Of a stretch of DNA of 9,371 nucleotides, positions 1 through 6,570 are shown one piece after another (the stretch's first letter is position 1; each line of letters opens with the position of its first letter). This DNA comes from Flavobacteriaceae bacterium (GTDB lineage Bacteria > Bacteroidota > Bacteroidia > Flavobacteriales > Flavobacteriaceae), in the NCBI GenBank assembly GCA_029247985.1, contig JAQWKF010000031.1, forward strand, positions 1 through 9,371, read 5' to 3'. The position numbers were made by a program, and so were the translations under genes. The notes under the pieces were generated by a model. That model saw only the letters and a program-made list of their open reading frames with translations. It made no database searches and was not told where the DNA came from.

Positions 1-306
<306 letters not shown>

Positions 307-307
<1 letters not shown>

Positions 308-618
308 TGAGCGATAAGAAAAAAAAAGACGGTAGTATCAATATTGAGCTTGATCCAGAAATGGCTCAAGGAACCTATTCAAACTTGGCGATTATCAACC
401 ATTCTGCCTCTGAGTTTGTTGTAGATTTTATCAATATTATGCCTGGTGCACCAAAAGCTAAAGTACGTTCGCGTATTATTTTGACACCTCAGCACGCTAA
501 GCGATTTTTGAAAGCTCTTGGTGAAAACGTTCAACGCTTTGAAGGAGCACACGGCGAAATTAAAGACTATGAGCAACCGCCCATACCACTTAATTTTGGT
601 CCAACTGGCGAAGCTTAA
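307..618 (+). CDS. DUF3467 family protein downstream of rpoC
   Basis: A 103-residue protein of unknown function that I recognise as DUF3467, a family commonly found directly after rpoC in Bacteroidota. It opens with a lysine-rich stretch (residues 4-7). A central predicted beta region follows (YSNLAIINHSASEFVVDF, 24-41), then IMPGAPKAKVRSRI (44-57), a helix beginning LTPQHAKRFLKAL (59-71), and a proline-rich conserved tail (YEQPPIPLNFGP, 88-99). No signal peptide or membrane segment is visible, so it is probably cytoplasmic. Its ATG overlaps the rpoC stop by one base, and a terminator follows its own stop almost immediately, so it is the last gene of the rpoC operon. The context suggests a link with transcription or nucleic acids, but that is only inference. 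No catalytic motif is apparent. Confidence 0.9.
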
Positions 619-654
619 ATATAAAAAAACCTCCATATGGAGGTTTTTTTATAT
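619..654. terminator. Bidirectional intrinsic terminator between DUF3467 gene and prfC
   Basis: A perfect 36-nt palindrome, with its centre between 636 and 637. The GC part of the stem is CCTCC (630-634) with GGAGG (639-643), flanked by A7 (623-629) and T7 (644-650). It ends hairpins with a U-run on both strands. It lies in the 45-bp gap between two convergent genes, so it can stop transcripts of the rpoC operon and of prfC alike. Confidence 0.93.
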
Positions 655-663
655 GCTTTAATT

Positions 664-2250
664 TTAAAATTCAGAAGTAGCGTGGAAGCTAATGCCAGGA
701 TATTTGCTTTGAGTCATCTGTAATGAAAAAGCCGAATCTGCCAAAAAGACCAACTGCCCTTGTTTGTCCTTGGCCAAAAACTTCGATTTTGTTTGTTTAA
801 ACCCAGCAAAATCGGTTTCGCCCCCTTCTTTTACTTCTACCCAACAAGCCTTGTGCACATTGAGATTTTCGTATGTGCAACTGGCTCCGTATTCGTGCTC
901 AAGTCGATATTGAATGACATCAAACTGCAATGCGCCTACTGTTCCCACAACCTTACGCCCATTGAGTTCCAAGGTGAATAATTGGGCAACCCCTTCGTCC
1001 ATTAACTGATCGATCCCTTTGTTGAGCTGCTTGGCCTTCATGGGATCTGCGTTATTGATATACCTAAAATGTTCTGGCGAAAAACTCGGAATTCCTCTAA
1101 AGTGTATCTGTTCGCCAGATGTAAGTGTGTCTCCAATTTTAAAGTTACCCGTATCATGTAGCCCTACAATATCACCTGGATATGAGATGTCTACGATTTC
1201 TTTTTTATCCGCAAAAAATGCGTTGGGGCTGCTAAATTTCAACTTTTTGTTATGCCGCACATGCAAATAGGGTACATTCCGCGCAAAGGTTCCCGAGACA
1301 ATTTTGATAAAGGCCAAACGATCGCGATGTTTTGGATCCATATTGGCGTGAATCTTAAATACAAATCCCGTAAAATCTTTTTCATCGGGAGCTATAATAC
1401 GTTCTTCACTTGCTTTCGCTAGGGGTGAAGGGGCTATTTCTACAAAACAATCTAATAATTCTTGTACGCCAAAATTGTTCAATGCAGATCCAAAGAATAC
1501 GGGATGTTGCATTCCTGTCAAATAAGCCTCACGGTCAAAACTTGGATATACTTCTCGTACCAATTCTAATTCTTCCTCTAGTGTTTCTTTAGCATTTGCG
1601 CCAATAGCCGCCTCTAGTGCTGGGTCGTTTATGTTTTCTATGAGATTGCTCTGACTGATCGTGGTTTTTTGTTCTCCTTCAAATAAGCGTATGTTATCAT
1701 TCCACAGGTTGTATATTCCTTGAAAATCATAGCCCATGCCAATAGGGAAACTAAGCGGCACAGTTGTAAGGCCGAGTTTTTGCTCTACATCGTCCAGTAG
1801 ATCAAAAGCGTCTTTCCCTTCTCTGTCTAATTTGTTAATAAACACGATAATGGGAATGTTTCGCATCCGACATACTTCTACCAACTTTTCGGTTTGTGCC
1901 TCTACCCCCTTGGCTACATCTATGACTACAATCACACTGTCAACAGCCGTTAGGGTACGGTAGGTGTCTTCGGCAAAATCTTTGTGCCCAGGTGTGTCTA
2001 AAATATTTATTTTTTTGTTTTTGTATAAAAAAGCCAAAACCGAAGTAGCAACAGAAATACCCCGCTGACGCTCAATTTCCATAAAGTCACTAGTGGCCCC
2101 TTTTTTTATTTTGTTGGACTTGACCGCACCGGCCTCTTGAATCGCACCTCCAAAAAGGAGTAACTTTTCTGTAAGGGTTGTTTTTCCGGCATCTGGGTGG
2201 GAGATGATCCCAAAGGTACGTCTGCGTGCAATTTCTTCCAAAAAACTCAT
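664..2250 (-). CDS. prfC: Peptide chain release factor 3 (RF3)
   Basis: A translational GTPase that recycles RF1/RF2 from the ribosome after peptide release. The 528-residue length matches the family (about 529 in E. coli). G-domain motifs are clear: G1 HPDAGKTT (18-25), the G2 region RGISV (64-68), G3 DTPGH (85-89) and G4 NKLD (139-142). The RF3-type N-terminus (FLEEIARRRTFGIISH) and the insert GFVFKIHANMDPKHRDRLAF separate it from EF-G and LepA. The start ATG is at 2250, and extension upstream would run into the idi promoter region. It converges on the DUF3467 gene and shares its terminator, and it diverges from idi across a 70-bp gap. I see no consensus promoter for prfC itself; the closest match on this strand is TATTTTTA (2263-2256), one base off the -7 form. 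All core motifs look intact. Confidence 0.97.
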   Translation of the reverse strand: MSFLEEIARRRTFGIISHPDAGKTTLTEKLLLFGGAIQEAGAVKSNKIKKGATSDFMEIERQRGISVATSVLAFLYKNKKINILDTPGHKDFAEDTYRTLTAVDSVIVVIDVAKGVEAQTEKLVEVCRMRNIPIIVFINKLDREGKDAFDLLDDVEQKLGLTTVPLSFPIGMGYDFQGIYNLWNDNIRLFEGEQKTTISQSNLIENINDPALEAAIGANAKETLEEELELVREVYPSFDREAYLTGMQHPVFFGSALNNFGVQELLDCFVEIAPSPLAKASEERIIAPDEKDFTGFVFKIHANMDPKHRDRLAFIKIVSGTFARNVPYLHVRHNKKLKFSSPNAFFADKKEIVDISYPGDIVGLHDTGNFKIGDTLTSGEQIHFRGIPSFSPEHFRYINNADPMKAKQLNKGIDQLMDEGVAQLFTLELNGRKVVGTVGALQFDVIQYRLEHEYGASCTYENLNVHKACWVEVKEGGETDFAGFKQTKSKFLAKDKQGQLVFLADSAFSLQMTQSKYPGISFHATSEF

Positions 2251-2265
2251 AGGCGTAAAAATACG

Positions 2266-2295
2266 TTCATTTAATAAACTACCGCTTTACCTTTG
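2266..2295 (+). promoter_or_regulatory. Predicted Bacteroidota-type promoter for the idi operon
   Basis: A perfect -7 element, TACCTTTG (2288-2295), matches TAnnTTTG. Exactly 19 bp upstream is TTC (2266-2268), one mismatch from the -33 TTG. Transcription would start near 2300, giving an idi leader of roughly 20 nt. Predicted from consensus only. Confidence 0.6.
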
Positions 2296-2320
2296 CATTT
2301 TTTGTACTTTTAAATTTTAT

Positions 2321-2839
2321 ATGGAAGAACAAGTAGTTTTAGTAGATATCAATGATAAGCCTCTGGGCTTGATGCCTAAGCTGGAAGCTCATGAAAAAGG
2401 GGTGCTTCATCGTGCTTTTTCAGTATTTATACTGAACGACAAGGGTGAATTAATGCTCCAGCAGCGCGCACTTCATAAATATCATTCACCAGGCTTGTGG
2501 ACCAATACATGCTGTAGTCATCAGCGTAATGGCGAAACCAATGTTGCGGCTGGTAAGCGACGCTTGCAAGAAGAAATGGGTTTTGTTGCCGAGCTTCGTG
2601 AGATAACCTCTTTTATTTACAAAGCCCCTTTTGATAATGGTCTTACCGAACACGAGCTTGATCACATTATGATTGGACACTTCAACGAAAACCCTGATAT
2701 TAACCTAGAAGAAGTAGCCAATTGGAAATGGATGGCTGTTGACGCTGTCCGTGACGATATCCAAAAACATCCTGAAAATTATACCGTTTGGTTTATTATT
2801 ATCTTTGAGCAGTTCTATGAACAAATTAAATTGCAATGA
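2321..2839 (+). CDS. idi: Isopentenyl-diphosphate delta-isomerase, type 1
   Basis: A cytosolic Nudix-fold enzyme that interconverts isopentenyl and dimethylallyl diphosphate, feeding quinone, carotenoid and undecaprenyl synthesis. The 172 residues fit type 1 IDI (182 in E. coli). Visible active-site residues are metal-binding His24 and His30 (EAHEKGVLHRAF), the WTNTCCSHQ motif (60-68) with catalytic Cys65 and metal ligand His67, and TEHELDH (109-115) carrying Glu110 and the catalytic Glu112. The diverged Nudix helix ends RRLQEEMGF (80-88). I chose ATG 2321 because the longer open frame back to 2204 crosses prfC and the promoter and adds non-family sequence; VVLVDINDKPLG near the new N-terminus is family-like. 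Its stop overlaps the next start (ATGA, 2836-2839). Type 1 IDI is essential where the mevalonate route makes IPP; which route this organism uses cannot be seen here. Confidence 0.95.
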   Translation: MEEQVVLVDINDKPLGLMPKLEAHEKGVLHRAFSVFILNDKGELMLQQRALHKYHSPGLWTNTCCSHQRNGETNVAAGKRRLQEEMGFVAELREITSFIYKAPFDNGLTEHELDHIMIGHFNENPDINLEEVANWKWMAVDAVRDDIQKHPENYTVWFIIIFEQFYEQIKLQ

Positions 2840-3252
2840 ATAAAGTAACCGTAAGCCGAAAGGCACATTTTAATGCCGCCCACCGCCTACACAGGAAAGA
2901 CTGGAGTGATGCCAAAAACGAAGCGGTTTTCGATAAGTGTAGCAACCCGTATTATCACGGACATAATTATGAGCTTATTGTTTCTGTGACTGGCGATATT
3001 GACTCAGAAACAGGGTATGTCATGGATATGAAAGTTTTAAAAGATTTAATAAAAGTACACATTGAAGATGCCTTTGATCATAAAAATCTAAACGAACAAG
3101 TCCCTGAGTTCGCAACACGTATACCTACTGCCGAAAACATGGCCGTAGTGATATGGGACAAATTGAGACCTCACATTACAGTTGCACATGAGCTGTCTGT
3201 AACCCTATATGAAACACCAAGAAATTTTGTCCAATTTTCTGGACCTAACTAA
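2836..3252 (+). CDS. 6-pyruvoyl-tetrahydropterin synthase / 6-carboxytetrahydropterin synthase family (COG0720), PTPS-II-type motif
   Basis: A zinc enzyme of the tunnelling-fold family acting on 7,8-dihydroneopterin triphosphate. Zinc ligands are His16 (AAHRLHR), His41 and His43 (YHGHNY). The catalytic residues are Cys35 with Asp81-His82 (DHKNLN), and Glu126 (YETPRN) is the pterin anchor. The cysteine lies five residues before HGH (C-x5-HGH), with an insert between His16 and Cys35, as in animal 6-pyruvoyl-tetrahydropterin synthase. Queuosine-pathway QueD typically has C-x3-HGH and is about 120 residues; this protein has 138. The usual automatic label would be queD, but the motif argues for PTPS-II-like chemistry or for dual activity. 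It is translationally coupled to idi by a 4-bp ATGA overlap. Family membership is certain; the pathway (queuosine or tetrahydrobiopterin-type cofactor) is inference, so I give no gene symbol. Confidence 0.92.
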   Translation: MNKVTVSRKAHFNAAHRLHRKDWSDAKNEAVFDKCSNPYYHGHNYELIVSVTGDIDSETGYVMDMKVLKDLIKVHIEDAFDHKNLNEQVPEFATRIPTAENMAVVIWDKLRPHITVAHELSVTLYETPRNFVQFSGPN

Positions 3253-3263
3253 AAACCAATACT

Positions 3264-3530
3264 ATGGCAAACATCCGCGACCTTAAAAAAGATATAAATT
3301 ACGTACTTGGAGAAATTATCGAAATGGCAATGGACTTAGAAAAAACCAATCCTGAAGTTGATAAATCAAAAACCGCTGCTATAGTGGATGAGGCCATCAC
3401 TGCTTTTGATAATTTTAGCGTCCGCATATATGAAAAGGGAGTTGAAAATAAACGTACGCATTACCGTGCTATCGTTGCTGATTTGGAAACAAAAGGCAAC
3501 GAACTTATCGCTAAACTCAATGCACTTTAA
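3264..3530 (+). CDS. Small conserved-looking hypothetical protein, helical
   Basis: An 88-residue protein that I do not assign to a named family, though small proteins like it are plausible Bacteroidota-specific genes. It is rich in charged residues and looks almost wholly alpha-helical. One helix probably spans residues 3-28 (from NIRDLKKDI through MAMDLEK), a second about 35-60, and a third about 64-86 (HYRAIVADLETKGNELIAKL). The spacing of Leu, Ile and Val suggests a helical bundle or short coiled coil. There is no signal peptide, membrane span or cysteine. It starts 11 bp after the pterin synthase stop, so it is probably the third gene of the idi operon. Its last 14 bp overlap the end of the convergent alkB-family gene. 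That it is a real gene rests on operon spacing, frame integrity and protein-like composition. Confidence 0.82.
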   Translation: MANIRDLKKDINYVLGEIIEMAMDLEKTNPEVDKSKTAAIVDEAITAFDNFSVRIYEKGVENKRTHYRAIVADLETKGNELIAKLNAL

Positions 3531-4122
3531 GCACCTTTCTAAAGGTTAAATTAATACGTGGATTCACTTTTTTTGCTGTTTTTGCAATTTGATGTTTCCA
3601 GAAATGTTGCGTAGCACCCTCCATCAGTAATAGACTTCCATGTGTTAATTCCAGTTTTAGTCTTTGAGATTTGTCATTGTTGTGCTTTAAGTGAAAAAAT
3701 CTTGAAGCACCAAGACTAACTGAAGCAATTACTGGATTTATACCCAATTTTTTTTCGTTGTCTGCATGCCATCCGTTACTGTCTTGTCCATCTCGATATA
3801 GATTTAACAATACTGTGGTGAATACTTCTTTTGTAAAAGCGTGTAGTTTTTGCTCAATATCCAGAAGAGGTTTACTCATAGGATTCGGCTGCATCACAAT
3901 ACCAGAGTAACCATAAGAGTCAGTGGTATGACCGTGTAGCGAAGTCATACGAGGCTGTGGGTAAGTCTTGCCAAATACGGTTATGGGATCATTGCGCCAC
4001 GGCGTTTCGTTTGTTAGCTTTTCTAAGTACAAATCTGCCTCTTTTGTATTGAGAAAGTTTGGATAATATTTTAGGGTTGCATCTGGTAGCTCAGGTGCAA
4101 AAACATCAAACAGCTCAAGCAT
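3517..4122 (-). CDS. AlkB-family 2-oxoglutarate/Fe(II)-dependent dioxygenase (alkylated nucleic acid repair)
   Basis: A 201-residue oxygenase expected to remove methyl or other alkyl lesions (such as 1-methyladenine and 3-methylcytosine) from DNA or RNA by oxidative demethylation. The iron triad is visible: His119 and Asp121 (GWHADNE) and His177 (HFWKHQI). The 2-oxoglutarate site is Asn107/Tyr109 (LLNLYRDG) plus Arg189 and Arg195 in PRINLTFR. The segments PVIASVSLGASRFFHLKH (130-147) and LTHGSLLLMEG (159-169) resemble human ALKBH2/ALKBH3 more than E. coli AlkB. The substrate-side loop PQPRMTSLHG (56-65) is also family-like. Its ATG shares one base with the stop of the upstream potassium channel gene (TAATG on the minus strand), so the two are one operon. 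The 3' end overlaps the convergent 88-residue gene by 14 bp. No adaptive-response (Ada) regulator is nearby. Confidence 0.93.
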   Translation of the reverse strand: MLELFDVFAPELPDATLKYYPNFLNTKEADLYLEKLTNETPWRNDPITVFGKTYPQPRMTSLHGHTTDSYGYSGIVMQPNPMSKPLLDIEQKLHAFTKEVFTTVLLNLYRDGQDSNGWHADNEKKLGINPVIASVSLGASRFFHLKHNNDKSQRLKLELTHGSLLLMEGATQHFWKHQIAKTAKKVNPRINLTFRKVLKVH

Positions 4123-4451
4123 TATTTTTTGTGTTTGTTATTTCTTTTTTTGATCGTTTCCTTTCTGTAGTGCCAAAACAATGTATTGACAAATCCGAGA
4201 ATAAGCGACACGCCAATAATGATATATCCCATCGTAAAAAGCTTACCTAAATTGGTCTTAGGCGAAAAATCGCCGTAGCCAATGGTGGTGAGCGTAATCA
4301 CTGAAAAATAAAGGGAATCTAGCCAAGACCAATCTTCTAAAAAACGATAAGCAACTGTACCTATGGCAAGAAAGAAATTAGTAGCAAAGAGTAGACTTCT
4401 ATAGGCTGGATCACGCCAGAAGGAAATAAGTGTACGCCAGAAAAAGAGCAT
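4122..4451 (-). CDS. Two-TM potassium channel (Ion_trans_2 family)
   Basis: A 109-residue inner-membrane protein that should form a tetrameric K+ channel. TM1 is about residues 18-38 (SLLFATNFFLAIGTVAYRFL). The pore helix (LDSLYFSVITLT) leads into the selectivity filter TIGYGD (56-61), a textbook potassium signature. TM2 is about 70-91 (KLFTMGYIIIGVSLILGFVN). A short basic tail follows (KKRNNKHKK). There is no RCK/TrkA-N or cyclic-nucleotide domain, so it is a minimal pore whose gating cannot be inferred. The length is complete for the KcsA/MthK pore type. The gene begins about 24 bp after the htpG terminator, and I see no consensus promoter in that gap, so expression may depend partly on readthrough from htpG. 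It is coupled to the alkB-family gene by a 1-bp stop/start overlap. Confidence 0.93.
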   Translation of the reverse strand: MLFFWRTLISFWRDPAYRSLLFATNFFLAIGTVAYRFLEDWSWLDSLYFSVITLTTIGYGDFSPKTNLGKLFTMGYIIIGVSLILGFVNTLFWHYRKETIKKRNNKHKK

Positions 4452-4474
4452 GGTAGGTTATTTTTAGTGAAAAT

Positions 4475-4509
4475 AAAAAAAATCCCTCAACTTATAAAAG
4501 TTAGGGATT
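4475..4509 (-). terminator. Intrinsic terminator after htpG
   Basis: Read on the minus strand, a stem of AATCCCT (4509-4503) plus AACTT (4502-4498), a loop of four bases, and AAGTT (4493-4489) with AGGGATT (4487-4481) forms 12 bp with one bulged base at 4488. It runs straight into a run of eight T (4482-4475). It lies about 60 bp past the htpG stop and just upstream of the channel gene. Confidence 0.9.
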
Positions 4510-4517
4510 ATAATTCC

Positions 4518-4562
4518 GTGCCCTTCGGCAAAGATCAGGGCACTTCGATAAACTCAGTGCCC
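4518..4562. repeat. REP-like double palindrome in the htpG 3' region
   Basis: Three related arms occur in a row: GTGCCC (4518-4523), GGGCAC (4538-4543) and GTGCCC (4557-4562). The second pair forms a 7-bp perfect stem, GGGCACT/AGTGCCC (4538-4544 with 4556-4562). The middle arm could instead pair with the first. Both loops carry a related core (on the minus strand CTGAGTTTATCGAAG and a diverged CTGATCTTTGCCGAAG), so this looks like two tandem units of one repeat. From memory, CTGAG...TCGAAG palindromes are scattered between genes in many Bacteroidota genomes. The repeat lies between the htpG stop and its terminator, so it is transcribed in the htpG 3' UTR. Confidence 0.75.
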
Positions 4563-4569
4563 AAACATA

Positions 4570-6450
4570 TTACTTTATCATCTCAAAGCTTCGTTGGATA
4601 AAGGCAGTAAGCTCTTCGCCTTTTAGTAGCGATTGTGATAACCGTGCCAAATCCAATGATTGTTTTATCAGACGTTCTTGTTTCTTTTTGGTTTTGGTTT
4701 CCAAAATCTGACTTACCAATGGGTGGTTTACATTGACTACCAACTGATACATGTCGGGGAATCCACCGCCAAACATGCCGCCACCGCCCCCAGTTTGTTG
4801 CATTTCTTTCATGCGACGCATAAACTCGGGTTGGGTAATCATAAAAGGTGCAGCTTCACTGTCCATAGCCTCTAATTGAACCGTATACTGCTCTTTAGGC
4901 ACCACATTTTCAATCATGGGCTTAAGCGCTTCTTTCTGTTCGTCAGAAAGCTTTGATAATTGTGGTTCGTCTTTAATAATAAGCTTGTCTATGTGGTCGC
5001 TGTCAACTCGTACAAATCCGAGTTTGTCATCTTCCTGCTCTAATTTTTGCAATAAATGCCCTACAATGGGTGAGTCGAGCAATAGCACGGTGTACCCTTT
5101 AGCTTTTGCTGCTTCAATGTAGGCGTGTTGTTCGTCAGTATTGGCAGCATAAAGTTGAATGAGCTTGCCATCCTTGTCGGTCTGTGCATCTTTGGTTTGC
5201 TCTTTTAATTCGTCGAGGGTCAAATAAGTGCCTGCTGTGGTCGGAAAAAGATTAAAGCTTTTTGCCTTATCAAAGAACTTGTCTTCTGAAAGCATCCCAT
5301 ATTCAATTACAACTTTAATATCGTTCCACTTTTTCTCTAGATTCTCTCTGTCATTTTTAAATATGGACTGAAGTTTATCAGCCACTTTTTTGGTGATGTA
5401 GTTGCTGATTTTCTTTACTGCGCCATCCGCTTGTAAGTAACTTCTCGATACGTTAAGTGGAATATCGGGTGAGTCAATGACACCTCTTAGCATGGTTAAA
5501 AACTCGGGTACGATTCCTTCCACGTTATCCGTGACAAACACCTGATTTTGATACAATTGAATACGGTCTTTTTGTACGTTGAGATCGTTATTCAGTTTTG
5601 GAAAATAGAGGATACCCGTCAAGTTAAATGGGTAGTCTACATTAAGGTGGATATGAAATAAAGGCTCCTCAAACTGCATGGGATATAATTCCCTGTAAAA
5701 AGAGGTGTAGTCTTCGTCTTTTAAATCGCTTGGTTTCTTGGTCCACGCCGGATTTGGGTTATTTATAATATTATCAACCGTTTCTTTGATTTCTTTCTTA
5801 TCATCGCCTTCACCTTCCTCGTGGGTTTCTTCCTTGGTTCCAAACTTGATGGGAATAGGCATAAACTTGTTGTATTTGGTCAAAAGCGCCGTAATACGTG
5901 TTTCTTCCAAAAATTCATCAGAGTCTTTGTCAATGTGCAAGACGATTTCAGTACCACGCGCTGTTTTGTCATGTTCTACCAAGGTGTATTCTGGCGATCC
6001 ATCACAGCTCCAGTGAGCCGCTGGTGCATCTGTATGTGATTTGGTGATGATTTCTACCTTTTCTGCTACCATAAAAGCTGAATAAAACCCAAGACCAAAA
6101 TGTCCTATAATGCCACTTTCTTTAGCACTGTCTTTGTATTGGTTGAGGAACTCTTCAGCACCTGAAAAAGCAACTTCGTTTATATACTTGCTAACCTCTT
6201 CAGCTGTCATGCCTAAACCTTGGTCTATAACATGTAATGTTCTGTTTTCTTTGTCTATTTTAATCTCAATTTGTGGACTTCCATATGCCACTTTGGCTTC
6301 GCCAATGTTGGTGAGATGTTTGAGCTTTAAGGTAGCGTCTGTAGCGTTTGATATCAGCTCTCGCAAAAAGATTTCATGATCGCTGTAAAGGAATTTCTTT
6401 ATTAGTGGGAAAATGTTTTCTACCGCAACATTTATTTTACCTGATGACAT
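4570..6450 (-). CDS. htpG: Molecular chaperone HtpG (bacterial Hsp90)
   Basis: An ATP-driven cytosolic dimeric chaperone. The 626 residues match HtpG (624 in E. coli). The GHKL ATPase domain shows FLRELISNATDA with catalytic Glu31 and Asn35, DQGLGM (76-81) with the adenine-binding Asp76, and the lid glycine motif GHFGLGFYSAF (116-126). A charged linker follows at about 206-224 (KEETHEEGEGDDKKE). The middle domain carries the gamma-phosphate-sensing arginine in NVSRSYLQ (Arg336). The C-terminal dimerisation domain includes a glycine-rich stretch (GGGGGMFGGG, 554-563) that I associate with Bacteroidota HtpG. No MEEVD tail is present, as expected for bacteria. It is monocistronic: its own terminator lies downstream and the gap above it is divergent. 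I see no CIRCE operator and no perfect -7 element upstream, so heat control, if any, uses an unseen signal. Confidence 0.97.
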   Translation of the reverse strand: MSSGKINVAVENIFPLIKKFLYSDHEIFLRELISNATDATLKLKHLTNIGEAKVAYGSPQIEIKIDKENRTLHVIDQGLGMTAEEVSKYINEVAFSGAEEFLNQYKDSAKESGIIGHFGLGFYSAFMVAEKVEIITKSHTDAPAAHWSCDGSPEYTLVEHDKTARGTEIVLHIDKDSDEFLEETRITALLTKYNKFMPIPIKFGTKEETHEEGEGDDKKEIKETVDNIINNPNPAWTKKPSDLKDEDYTSFYRELYPMQFEEPLFHIHLNVDYPFNLTGILYFPKLNNDLNVQKDRIQLYQNQVFVTDNVEGIVPEFLTMLRGVIDSPDIPLNVSRSYLQADGAVKKISNYITKKVADKLQSIFKNDRENLEKKWNDIKVVIEYGMLSEDKFFDKAKSFNLFPTTAGTYLTLDELKEQTKDAQTDKDGKLIQLYAANTDEQHAYIEAAKAKGYTVLLLDSPIVGHLLQKLEQEDDKLGFVRVDSDHIDKLIIKDEPQLSKLSDEQKEALKPMIENVVPKEQYTVQLEAMDSEAAPFMITQPEFMRRMKEMQQTGGGGGMFGGGFPDMYQLVVNVNHPLVSQILETKTKKKQERLIKQSLDLARLSQSLLKGEELTAFIQRSFEMIK

Positions 6451-6526
6451 AAGTGTTTGTTTTTTATTCTTTAACCAAAAAAAGTACCAAAATCAAAAGA
6501 GTGACAGTATGGCATAATATTTTTTT

Positions 6527-6554
6527 GTTTAATAAATTTGTTTTTTTGTTAAAC
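6527..6554. repeat. Inverted repeat spanning the -33 box of the intergenic promoter
   Basis: GTTTAA (6527-6532) is inverted as TTAAAC (6549-6554), with a 16-nt spacer centred on the TTTG -33 element at 6537-6540. It could be an operator, but short arms like these arise by chance in T/A-rich DNA. Confidence 0.3.
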
Positions 6555-6567
6555 GTTTTTATATTTG
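6537..6567 (+). promoter_or_regulatory. Consensus Bacteroidota promoter upstream of a putative small RNA / fabH leader
   Basis: The -33 box TTTG (6537-6540) is followed by exactly 19 bp and then a perfect -7 box TATATTTG (6560-6567). This is the best promoter match in the window. Transcription is expected to start near 6571-6572. No protein gene starts within 180 bp downstream. Confidence 0.8.
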
Positions 6568-6570
6568 TGG

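Noticed and set aside
379..636. 85-codon minus-strand frame across the DUF3467 gene and terminator
   Set aside because: It is antisense to a conserved gene and begins inside the terminator palindrome. It is a shadow frame.
2204..2320. In-frame upstream extension of idi
   Set aside because: It would overlap the start of prfC, cross the predicted promoter and add residues unlike any type 1 IDI. The ATG at 2321 gives the expected length.
4561..4569. Possible truncation of htpG by the adjacent repeat
   Set aside because: The HtpG C-terminus is full length (626 residues), ends normally and stops just before the repeat.
6451..6540. Heat-shock operator (CIRCE) or clear promoter upstream of htpG
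   Set aside because: No TTAGCACTC-N9-GAGTGCTAA inverted repeat is present, and the best -7 candidate has a mismatch at a conserved base and no -33 partner.
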